Shown here one piece after another: positions 25,122 to 35,904 of a stretch of DNA of 64,000 nt; position 1 is the first letter of the stretch, and each line of letters begins with the position of its first letter. The notes beneath the pieces were generated by a model, which was not told the origin of the DNA, searched no databases, and saw nothing but the letters and a program-made list of their open reading frames with translations. Source of the DNA: Triticum aestivum (Eukaryota; Streptophyta; Magnoliopsida; Poales; Poaceae); the NCBI RefSeq assembly GCF_018294505.1, contig NC_057807.1, positions 164,835,397 to 164,899,396 on the forward strand, read 5' to 3'. The position numbers and the translations under genes are program-made.

Positions 25122-26843
25122 TGTTGGGGATCGTTGCAGAAATTAAAAAAATTCTACGCATCACCAAGATCAATCTATGGAGTAACTAGCAACGAGAGAG
25201 AGGGGAGTGCATCTTCATACCCTTGAAGATTGCGAGTCGGAAGCGTTGCAAGAACGTGGATGAAGGAGTCGTACTCGAAGCGATTAAGATCGCGGTGGAC
25301 TCCGATCTAAGCGCCGAACAACGGCACCTCTGCGTTCAACACACGTGCAGCCCGGTGACGTCTCCCGCGCCTTGATCCAGCAAGGAGGAGGGAGAGGTTG
25401 AGGAAGAGGGCTCCAGCAACAGCACGACAGCGTGGTGGTGATGGAGCGGCAGTTCTCCGGCAGGGCTTCGCCAAGCTCTTGCGGAGGAGGAGAGGTGTTG
25501 GGGAGGGGAGGGGTTGCGCCTTGTATGTTGTGTTGCAGCCCTCCCCTTGCCCCTCTATTTATAGGGAGAAGGGGGAAGGGGGCCGGGCCCCTCCAAATGA
25601 TATCTAGAGGGGGGCGGCGGCCAAGGGGAGGGGGCTTGCCCCCCAAGCAAGGGGGGCGCCCCCTTTAGGGTTCCCCCTCCCCAACCCTAGGCGCATGGGC
25701 CCAAGGGGGGGTGGTGCCCAGCCCTCCAAGGGGCTGGTTCCCTTCCCTCTACAGCCATATGAGGCCCTCCGGGACAGGTGGCCCCTCCCAGTGGACCCCC
25801 GTAACTCCTCTGGTGGCCCCGGTACAATACCGGTATGCCCCCGAACATTTCCGGTGACCATATGACAACTTCCCATATATAAATCTTCACCTCCGGACCA
25901 TTCCGAAACTCCTCGTGACGTCCGTAACTCATCCGGGACTCAGAACAACATTCGCTAATCACATACAAATCTTCCTAATAACCCTAGCATCATCGAACCT
26001 TAAGTGTGTAGACCCTATGGGTTCGGGAATCATGCAGACATGACCGAGACAGCTCTCCGGCCAATAACCAACAGTGGGATCTGGATACCCATGTTGGCTC
26101 CCACATGTTACACGATTATCTTATCGGATGAACAACGATGTCGAGGATTCAAGCAATCCCGTATACAATTCCCTTTGTCAATCGGTATGTTACTTGCCCG
26201 AGATTCGATCGTCGGTATCCTAACACCTAGATCAATCTCGTTACCGGCAAGTCACTTTACTCGATCCGTAACGCATGATCCTGTGATCAACCACTTGGTC
26301 ACTTTGAGCTCATTATGATGATGCATTACCGAGTGGGCCCAGAGATACCTCTCTGTCATACGGAGTGACAAATCCCAGTCTCGATTTGTGCTAACCCAAC
26401 AAACACTTTCGGAGATACCTGTAGAGCACCTTTATAGTCATCCAGTTACGTTGTGACGTTTGGTACACCCAAAGCACTCCTACGGTATCCGGGAGTGACA
26501 CAATCTCATGGTCTAAGGAAATGATACTTGACATTAGAAAAGCTCTAGCAAACGAACTACATAATCTTGTGCTATGCTTAGGATTGGGTCTTGTCCATCA
26601 CATCATTCTCCTAATGACGTGATCCCGTTATCAATGACATCCAATGTCCATAGTCAGGAAACCATGACCATCTGTTGATCAACGAGCTAGTCAACTAGAG
26701 GCTCACTAGGGACATGGTGTGGTCTATGTATTCACACATGTATTACGGTTTCCGATCAATACAATTATAGCATGAACAATAGACAATTATCATGAACAAG
26801 GAAATATAATAATAACCATTTTATTATTGCCTCTAGGGCATAT
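25122..26843 (-). repeat. Angela (minus) 3' LTR, first 8 bases missing
   Basis: Matches 29066-30794 except that it stops at gcatat; the terminal ttccaaca present in the other LTR is absent at the junction with gag. TATA-like box ctatttatag at 25554-25563 on the plus strand (ctataaatag in sense). Confidence 0.93.
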
Positions 26844-27770
26844 TGAATCACCGGTATCAGTATCAAATACCCAGGAGCTACGACAAGTACTGGTAAGGTA
26901 CACATCAATAACATGTATATCACATATACCTTTGGTTTTGCCGGCCTTCTTGTCCGCTAAGTACTTGGGGCAGTTCCGCTTCCAGTGTCTGCTTCCCTTG
27001 CAATAAAAGCACTCAGTCTCAGGCTTGGGTCCATTTCTTAACTTCTTCCTGGCAACTGGCTTACCAGGCGCGGCAACTTCCTTGCCGTCCTTCTTGAAGT
27101 TCTTCTTTCCTTTGACTTTCTTGAACTTAGTGGTTTTATTCACCATCAACACTTGATGTTCCTTTTTGATTTCCACCTCCGCTGATTTCAGCATTGAATA
27201 TACTTTAGGAATGGTTTTCTCCATCCCCTGCATATTGAAGTTCATCACAAAGATCTTGTAGCTCGGTGGAAGCGACTGAAGGATTCTGTCAATGATCGCG
27301 TCATCCGGGAGATTAACTCCCAGCTGAGACAAGCAGTTGTGCAACCCAGACATTTTGAGTATGTGCTCGCTGACGGAACTATTTTCCTCCATCTTACAAC
27401 TATAGAACTTGTCGGAGACTTCATATCTCTCGACCCAGGCATGAGCTTGGAAAACCATTCTCAGCTCTTGGAACATCTCATATGCTCTGTGCTGCTCGAA
27501 ACACTTTTGGAGCCCCGGTTCTAAGCTGTAAAGCATGCCGCACTAAACCAGGGAGTAATCATCAACACGCGACTGCCAAGCTTTCATAACGTCTTGGTTC
27601 GCTGGGACAGGTGCTTCAGCTAGCGGTGCTTCAAGGACATATGCTTTCTTGGCAGCTATGAGGATGATCCTCAAGTTCCGGACCCAGTCCGAATAGTTGC
27701 TACCATCGTCTTTCAACTTGGTTTTCTCTAGGAACGCGTTGAAGTTGAGGACAAAATTCGTGTGGGCCAT
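26844..27770 (-). pseudogene. Angela gag with truncated protease, one TAG
   Basis: Start at 27770 (MAHTNFVLNFNAFLEKTKLK). TAG at 27545-27543 interrupts one frame. The Copia gag core is followed by the zinc knuckle CFYCKGSRHWKRNC and a linker. The frame reaches the protease active-site region, where VFDTDTGDS shows a six-base duplication, and then runs into LTR sequence. The homologous gag at 35905-36990 has CCG at the place of the TAG codon. The product would have no protease, integrase or RT. Confidence 0.9.
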
Positions 27771-29065
27771 CTGATCTACAAGACATATTGTAAAGATTTT
27801 TAGACTAAGTTCATGATAATTAAGTTCATCTAATCAAATTATTTAATGAACTCCCACTCAGATAGACATCCCTCTAGTCATCTAAGTGATACACGATCTG
27901 AGTCAACTAGGCCATGTCTGATCATCACGTGAGACGGACTAGTCATCATCGGTGAACATCTTCATGTTGATCGTATCTTCTATATGACTCGTGTTCGACC
28001 TTTCGGTCTCTTGTGTTCCGAGGCCATGTCTGTACATGCTAGGCTCGTCAAGTCAACCTAAGTGTTTTTGCATGTGTAAATCTAGCTTACACCCGTTGTA
28101 TGTGAACGTTAGAATCTATCACACCCGATCATCACGTGGTGCTTCGAAACAACGAACTTTCGCAACGGCGCACAGTTAGGGGGAACACTTTCTTGAAATT
28201 ATTATGAGGGGTCATCTTGTTAATGCTACCGTCGTTCTAAGCAAATAAGATGCAAAAACATGATAAACATCACATGCAATCAAATAGTGGCATGATATGG
28301 CCAATATCATTTTGCTCCATTTGATCTCCATCTTCGGGGCGCCATGATGATCATCGTCACCGGCATGACACCATGATCTCCATCATCATGATCTCCATCA
28401 TCGTGTCTTCATGAAGTTGTCTCGCCAACTATTACTTCTACTACTATGGCTAACAGTTTATCAATAAAGTAAAGTAATTACATGGCGTTATTCATTGACA
28501 CGCAGGTCATACAATAAATTAAGACAACTCCTATGGCTCCTGCCGGTTGTCATACTCATCGACATGCAAGTCGTGATTCCTATTACAAGAACATGATCAA
28601 TCTCATACATCACATATATATCATTCATCACATCCTTTTGGCCATATCACATCACACGGCATATGCTGCAAAAACAAGTTAGACGTCCTCTAATTGTTGT
28701 TGCAAGTTTTTATGTGGCTGCTATAGGTTTCTAGCAAGAACGTTTCTTACCTATGCAAAAACCACAACGTGATATGCCAATTTCTATTTACCCTTCATAA
28801 GGACCCTTTTCATCAAATCCGATCCAAATAAAGTGGGAGAGACAGACACCTGCTAGCCACCTTATGCAACTAGTGCATGTCAGTCGGTGGAACCTGTCTC
28901 ACGTAAGCGTACGTGTAAGGTCGGTCTGGGCCACTTCATCCCACGATGCTGCCGAAACAAGGTAAGACTAGTAGTGGCAAGTAAATTGACAATATTGACG
29001 CCCACAACAAATTTGTGTTCTACTCGTGCATAGAAACTACACATGGACCTAGCTCATGATGCCAC
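27771..29065 (-). other. Angela (minus) 5' leader
   Basis: No gene seen. In sense it starts with gtggcatcatgagctagg, the primer region after the LTR, and contains alternating gatcatgatgg-like phrases. It corresponds to 34628-35904 of the other Angela copy. Confidence 0.8.
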
Positions 29066-30794
29066 TGTTGGGGATCGTTGCAGAAATTAAAAAAATTCTA
29101 CGCATCACCAAGATCAATCTATGGAGTAACTAGCAACGAGAGAGAGGGGAGTGCATCTTCATACCCTTGAAGATCGCGAGTTGGAAGCGTTGCAAGAACG
29201 TGGATGAAGGAGTCATACTCGAAGCGATTCAGATCGCGGTGGACTCCGATCTAAGCGTCGAACAACGGCACCTCCGCATTCAACACATGTGCAGCCCGGT
29301 GACGTCTCCTGTGCCTTGATCCAACAAGGAGGAGGGAGAGGTTGAGGAAGAGGGCTCCAGCAGCAGCACGACAGCGTGGTGGTGATGGAGCGGCAGTTCT
29401 CCGGCAGGGCTTCGCCAAGCTCTTGCGGAGGAGGAGAGGTGTTGGGGAGTGGAGGGGCTGCGCCTTGTATGTTGTGTTGCAGCCCTCCCCTCGCCCCTCT
29501 ATTTATAGGGAGAAGGGGGAAGGGGGCCGGCCCCCTCTAGATGAGATCTAGAGGGGGGCGGCGGCCAAGGGGAGGGGGCTTTCCCCCCAAGCAAGGGGGG
29601 CGCCCCCTTTAGGGTTTCCCCTCCCCCAACCCTAGGCGCATGGGCCCAGGGGGGTGGCGCCCGGCCCTCCAAGGGGCTGGTTCCCTTCCCTCTACAGCCC
29701 ATGAGGCCCTCCGGGACAGGTGGCCCCTCCCGGTGGACCCCCGGAACCCCTCCGGTGGCCCCGGTACAATACCGGTATGCCCCCGAACATTTTCGGTGAC
29801 CGTATGACAACTTCCCTTATATAAATCTTCACCTCCGGACCATTCCGGAACTCCTCGTGACTTCTGGGATCTCATCCGGGACTCCGAACAACATTCGGTA
29901 ATCACATACAAATCTTCCTAATAACCCTAGCGTCATTGAACCTTAAGTGTGTAGACCCTATGGGTTCGGGAATCATGCAGACATGACCGAGACAGCTCTC
30001 CGGCCAATAACCAACAGTGGGATCTGGATACCCATGTTGGCTCCCACATGTTCCACAATGATATTATCAGATGAACCACGATGTCAAGGATTCAAGCAAT
30101 CCCGTATACAATTCCCTTTGTAAATCGGTACGTTACTTGCCCGAGATTCGATCGTCGGTATCCCAATACCTCGTTCAATCTCGTTACCGGCAAGTCACTT
30201 TACTCGATCCGTAATGCATGATCCCATGACCAACCACTTGGTCACTTTGAGATCATTATGATGATGCATTACCGAGTGGGCCCAGAGATACCTCTCCGTC
30301 ATACGGAGTGACAAATCCCAATCTCGATTCGTGCTAACCCAACAGACACTTTCGGAGATACCTGTAGAGCACCTTTATAGTCACCTAGTTACGTTGTGAC
30401 ATTTGGTACGCCCAAAGCACTCGTACGGTATCCGGGAGTTACACAATCTTATGGTCTAACGAAATGATACTTGACATTAGAAAAGCTCTAGCAAACGAAC
30501 TACACGATCTTGTGCTATGCTTAGGATTGGGTCTTGTCCATCACATCATTCTCCTAATGACGTGATCCTGTTATCAATGACATCCAATGTCCATAGTCAG
30601 GAAACCATGACCATCTGTTGATCAACGAGCTAGTCAACTAGAGGCTCACTAGGGACATGGTGTGGTCTATGTATTCACACATGTATTACGGTTTCCGATC
30701 AATACAATTATAGCATGAATAATAGACAATTATCATGAACAAGGAAACATAATAATAACCATTTTATTATTTCCTCTAGGGCATATTTCCAACA
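29066..30794 (-). repeat. Angela (minus) 5' LTR
   Basis: Complete LTR (1729 bp), with ends TGTTGG and CCAACA. TATA-like box at 29499-29508. Next to the TSD catac. Confidence 0.95.
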
Positions 30795-30799
30795 CATAC

Positions 30800-31638
30800 G
30801 TATATGCATGCTTGTCGGAGATATTGTACTGCCTTTGATTCCAGCAGATACTGATGGACCGTCAAGGTTCCATGCTCCTATCCTCTCTTCTTTCCAGCCG
30901 CAATAAAGACGCTCGGCCCCGCCGTTCCTTTCGTGGACTTGGCTCCGGCAAGAAGTTGAGAAGACTGCCCGGCACAACGATCCCCGACAAACCAAACAGA
31001 TAAAGTTCACCTCTTGTCCATTCATGGTCGTAACCTGTGACTTGTGCATCAGAGAACCTCGCCACTCTTTTTAAACTTAGGTGCTCTCATCTCTGACCCG
31101 GATGCTACTTCGGTTAGAATGGTCGCAGTAGCCTTTGGTAAAAAGGGATTGGCAGGGGGTTGGACCCTTTGTCTATAACATGACAGGTGTGACTCTCCGG
31201 CAGGCATAGAGGGCGCCGACAAGATAGCTGCCGGCAAAACTCGTTTATTTGCATTAAAGAGGCATTCCACCTCTTCATGGACGTGTACATGCATGGGTTC
31301 CCGGCAAGGCTCATCTTTTTCATTAACATGCCGATACAAGTACGAATGTTATAGAACATAAGCATGGACTCAAGAGATGACATTATCTAGAAAATTAAGA
31401 TTTGGCAAGTGCCTACAAGTTGAAAAAAAGATAAGTGCCCCGTAATCCCCATTCTTGCCCCTTTCCTCCCAGGAACAACAGGTGAAGGCAAAGAAGATAT
31501 GGGGGAGGGACGCGTTCATGGAGATCATGGCAGAGGTCACCTATCGACCACTGACACCAGAGACAGTAGGACACCTCCCCCGGCATAGTACGTTGCCGGG
31601 GAAGGGGGCGATGCAGATGATGGTGCTACCACTGATGG
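30800..31638. other. Element D region between integrase and antisense frame
   Basis: No gene supported. Minus-strand frames at 31049-31339 and 30862-31065 were considered as part of the antisense unit, but they have no recognised domain. The motif ccggca/tgccgg recurs (about 31197, 31232, 31300), as in the LTR of D. Confidence 0.6.
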
Positions 31639-32277
31639 TCAGTCGGAGTCGGAGTCAGCGTCCTCCCGCCCACTACCGTCATCGTCATTGTCGTTGTCCT
31701 CCTCGTCAATGTCGCTCGAGGAGGAGCTTTCATCGTTGGTGGAGCTCTCCGCGCAACACCCTAAGCGGATTCCCGAGCGCCCAAAGACCTTGACAGAGAG
31801 TAGGCCGTTCTCCATCAGTTTGAACTGGAGAACGTGCCCCTCCGACAAGCTATGGGCGCGGGCAAAGGTTTTCCACCCATGGCGGAGATACATGACGTGG
31901 GGACCAGGGAAGTCGACGTCGACCCACATGTTGCTGTTCCCGCAGCCCCTCATGTGCAGCCTCAGGGCCTGCAGTGGGTCAAGCTCCGTTACCCGAGCAA
32001 ACGGGGTAGGGAGGCGGAGATGACCGCACACGGGCTTGTACAGCCTGATGAAGAACTCGCGGGGCTAGTCTCCGACATGGACCTCCATTGGAGGAGGCGC
32101 AGCTGGTGCGCCGCCCCGTCCTCCTCTTCCCCGAGCACCGCGGTGACCTCGGCCTCGCCCCCTCCCTCTCCCTCTCATGGCGGGCTCCACCGCCGTGAAC
32201 TCCAGAGGAGGGGGGACACGCTGTCGAGCAGAAGCCCTCGTTGCCTCCATTGAAGCACCAGCATGCCCTCTCACCAT
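31639..32277 (-). pseudogene. B3 DNA-binding domain protein, antisense in element D, one TAG
   Basis: Start at 32277 (MVRGHAG), stop TGA at 31639-31641. The N-terminus is rich in RG repeats. TAG at 32067-32065 breaks the frame before the B3 fold, which has REFFIRLYKPVCGHLRLP, LRLHMRGC and GWKTFARAHSLSEGHVLQF in the expected order; the tail is acidic and serine-rich. B3 proteins are plant transcription factors that bind DNA in the nucleus. A TATA box lies about 75 bases upstream. It sits between integrase and 3' LTR of D on the opposite strand, where Tat elements often carry an antisense ORF. It could be such an ORF, a captured gene, or an independent gene copy. A shorter protein starting after the stop would lose the first strand of the domain. 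Confidence 0.75.
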
Positions 32278-32351
32278 GGTGAGTGGGAGAAGGATACCAA
32301 GCAGAAAGGGGAGGAAGAAGGTGATTACGAAAAGGCACCATCCCTCTTCCT

Positions 32352-32362
32352 TTTTATAGAAG
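32352..32362 (-). promoter_or_regulatory. TATA box for the antisense B3 frame
   Basis: In sense the sequence reads tctataaaaag, followed by a pyrimidine-rich leader and then the ATG at 32277. Spacing fits a plant promoter. Confidence 0.6.
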
Positions 32363-32801
32363 GGTAGGGCCAGGGCATGGCCTCCCAACCCAAGGGCGAC
32401 CGCCCCGCTCGACCAATGCAGCCTCCTGAGGCGCGGGGAATCAGGACCGACCCGCTGCTCCAATCAGCGACACCCGGTTTCCCACCTCGGTGTTAATGCC
32501 CATGCCCTTCGCATCCGCTGCCTACCCTTCCTAAGGCATGGAGGACACGGGGCGAGTGAGCCAGAAGCATAAAGACAAGTGGGGCGGCCGTTTTCCACCC
32601 TGTAATCGTGGGGTGCAGGCTCCAGGCAAGCCACGACCCGAGTCCACTTTGTAAATGAGCAACGCCCCTGTGGCTTCCTCTTTTTATGGGGAAGCCCCGG
32701 GCCGCGCTCTTTAATGTTAGACATGAGGCGTCGCAAGAGAGATGCGTCTGTTTCACGAACGACCCCCACGTCATGCACTCAATGGGGATCGTGGGGAAGT
32801 G
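32363..32801. other. Element D sequence upstream of the B3 frame
   Basis: No gene seen. GC-rich; it may hold the promoter of the antisense frame. Ends at the TSD of element C. Confidence 0.5.
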
Positions 32802-32923
32802 CAACTTGAAAGGTGCAACTATCCCTAGGTGGTTTTGGTAATTCATAACAACATATAGCTCATTGAGCTAATGCTATTCCAAGACTATTATTTCAGGAAA
32901 GCTCAATGAATGGAATGGCATGG

Positions 32924-34627
32924 TGTTGGAAATATGCCCTAGAGGCAATAATAAAATGGTTATTATTATATTTCTTTATTCATGATAATTGTCTATTGTT
33001 CATGCTATAATCGTATTATCCGGAAATCGTAATACGTGTGTGAATACATAGACCACAACAAGTCCCTAGTAAGCCTCTAGATGACTAGCTCGTTGATCAA
33101 CAGATAGTCATGGTTTCCTGACTATGGACATTGGATGTCATTGATAACGGGATCACATCATTAGGAGAATGATGTGATGGACAAGACCCAATCCTAAGCA
33201 TAGCACAAAGATCGTGTAGTTCGTTTCGCTAGAGCTTTTCCAAATGTCAAGTATCATTTCCTTAGACCGTGAGATTGTGCTACTCCCGGATACCGTAGGA
33301 GTGCTTTGGGTGTGCCAAACATCACAACATAACTGGTGGCTATAAAGGTGCACTACGGGTATCTCCGAAAGTGTCTGTTGGGTTGGCACAAATCGAGACT
33401 GGGATTTGTCACTCCGTATGACGGAGAGGTATCTCTGGGCCCACTCGGTAATGCATCATCATAATGAGCTCAATGTGACCAAGTGTCTGGTCACGGGATC
33501 ATGAATTACGGTACGAGTAAAGTGACTTGCCGGTAACGAGACTGAACGAGGTATTGGGATACCGACAATCGAGTCTCGGGCAAGTAACGTACCGATTGAC
33601 AAAGGGAATTGTATACGGGATTGATTGAATCCTCGACATCGTGGTTCATCCGATGAGATCATCGAGGAGTATGTGGGATCCAAAATTGGGTATCCAGATC
33701 CCGTTGTTGGTTATTGACCGGAGAGGCGTCTCGGTCATGTCTGCATGTCTACCGAACCCGTAGGGTCTACACACATAAGGTTCGGTGACGCTAGGGTTGT
33801 AGAGATATGAATATGCAGTAACCCAAAAGTTGTTCGGAATCCTAGATGAGATCCTGGACGTCACGAGGAGTTCCGGAATGGTCCGGAGGTGAAGAATTAT
33901 ATATAGGAAGTGTTGTTTCGGCCATTGGGAGAGTTTCGGGGGTCACCGGTATTGTACCGGGACCACCAGAAGGGTCCCGGGGGTCCACCAGGTGGGGCCA
34001 CCTATCCCGGAGGGCCCCGTGGCTGAAGTGGGAGGGGACCAGCCCCTGGTGGGCTGGTGCCCCCCCCCTTGGGCCCCCCTGTGCCTAGGGTTGGAAACCC
34101 TAGGGTGGGGGCGCCTCCACTTGCCTTGGGGGGCAAGCCTTCCCCTGGCCGCCGCCCCCTGGAGATCCCATCTATAGGGCCGGCGCCCCCCTGGGGACCC
34201 TATATAAAGAGGGGGGAGGGAGGGAAGCCGCACCCTTGAACTTGGCGCCTCCCTTCCCCCTTGCTACACCTCTCCCTCCCGCAGACGCTTGGTGAAGCCC
34301 TGCCGGATCCCTGCTGCATCCACCACCATGCCGTCGTGCTGCTGGATCTTCATCAACCTCTCCTTCCCCCTTGCTGGATCAAGAAGGAGGAGACGTCACG
34401 CTGACCGTACATGTGTTGAACGCGGAGGTGCCGTCCGTTCAGCGCTAGGATCTCCGGTGATTTGGATCACGACGAGTACGACTCCCTCAACCCCGTTCTC
34501 TTGAACGCTTCCGCTCGCGATCTACAAGGGTATGTAGATGCACTCCTCTCTCTCGTTGCTGGATGAACTCCTAGATTGATCTTGGTGAATGTAGGAAAAA
34601 ATTTATTTTATGCAACATTCCCCGACA
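32924..34627 (+). repeat. Angela 5' LTR
   Basis: 1704 bp, ends cccgaca. TATA box cctatataaagagg at about 34199-34212. Matches 39913-42139 without its insertion. Confidence 0.96.
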
Positions 34628-35904
34628 GTGGCATCATGAGCTAGGTCTATGCGTAGTTCTCTTTGCACGAGTAGAACACAATTTGTTGTGGGCGTAGATG
34701 TTGTCAACTTTCTTGCCACTACTAGTCTTATTTTGCTTCAGCGGTATTGTGGGATGAAGCGGCCCGGACCGACTTTACACGTACGCTTACGTGAGACAGG
34801 TTCCACCGGCTGACATGCACTAGTTGCATAAGGTGGCTAGCGGGTGTGTGTCTCTCCCACTTTAGTTGGAGCGGATTCGATGAAAAGGGTCCTTATGAAG
34901 GGTAAATAGAAGTTGACAAATCATGTTGTGGCTTTAACATAGGTAAGAAAACGTTCTTGCTAGATCACCTATAGAAGCCACGTAAAAACTTGCAACAACA
35001 ATTAGAGGACGTCTAACTTGTTTTTGCAGCAAGTGTTTTGTGATGTGATATGGCCAAAGGATGTGATGAATGATATATGTGATGTATGAGATGATCATGT
35101 TCTTGTAATAGGAATCATGACTTGCATGTCGATGAGTATGACAACCGGCAGGAGCTATAGGAGTTGTCTTTATTTTTTGTATGACCTGCGTGTCATTGAC
35201 GAACGCCATGTAAATTACTTTACTTTATTGCTAAACGCGTTAGCCATAGAAGTAGAAGTAGTCGTTGGCGTGAGAACTTCATGAAGACACAATGATGGAG
35301 ATCATGGTGTCATGCCGGTGACGAAGATGATCATGGCGCCCCGAAGATGGAGATCAAAGGAGCAATATGATATTGGCCATATCATGTCACTATTTCATTG
35401 CATGTGATGTTTATCATGTTTTACATCTTATTTGCTTAGAACGATGGTAGCTTAAATAAGATGATCCCTCGAAATAATTTCAAGAACAATGTTCCCCCTA
35501 AGTGTGCACCGTTGCGAAGGTTCGTTGTTTCGAAGCACCACGTGATGATCGGGTGTGATAGATCCTAACGTTCGAATACAACGGGTGTAAGCTAGATTTA
35601 CACACGCAATACACTTAGGTTGACTTGACGAGCCTAGCATGTGCAGACATGGCCTCGGAACACAGAAGACCGAAAGGTCGAGCATGAGTCGTATAGTAGA
35701 TACGATCAACATGAAGATGTTCACCAATGTGAGCTAGTCCGTCTCACGTGATGATCAGACACGGCCTAGTTGACTCGGATCATGTTTCACTTAGATGACT
35801 AGAGGGATGTCTGTCTAAGTGGGAGTTCATTGAATAATTTGATTAGATGAACTTAATTATCAAGAACTTAGTCTAAAGCCTTTGCAAAATGTCTTGTAGA
35901 TCAA
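34628..35904 (+). other. Angela primer site and 5' leader
   Basis: tggcatcatgagc (34629-34641) directly follows the LTR and corresponds to the Met-tRNA-type primer site of this family with changes. The rest is untranslated leader with no gene. Confidence 0.75.

Larger units (their letters stand above)
25122..30794 (-). mobile_element. Angela/WIS/BARE-type Copia element, pol deleted
   Basis: Minus-strand element with two LTRs, flanked by the TSD catac (25117-25121 and 30795-30799). Internal part is only about 2.2 kb: 5' UTR and gag up to the protease active site, which is joined directly to the 3' LTR. Integrase, RT and RNase H are absent. Gag and LTR sequences are close to those of the Angela element at 32924-42139. 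Confidence 0.95.

Noticed and set aside
25284..25968. Proline- and glycine-rich frames in the GC-rich part of the Angela LTRs (also 29342-29911, 33846-34239, 41297-41846)
   Set aside because: They appear in several frames of both strands of the same LTR promoter segment and change with each indel; no domain.
31688..32253. Plus-strand frames opposite the B3 domain
   Set aside because: Shadows of the minus-strand frame, which has the B3 motifs in order.
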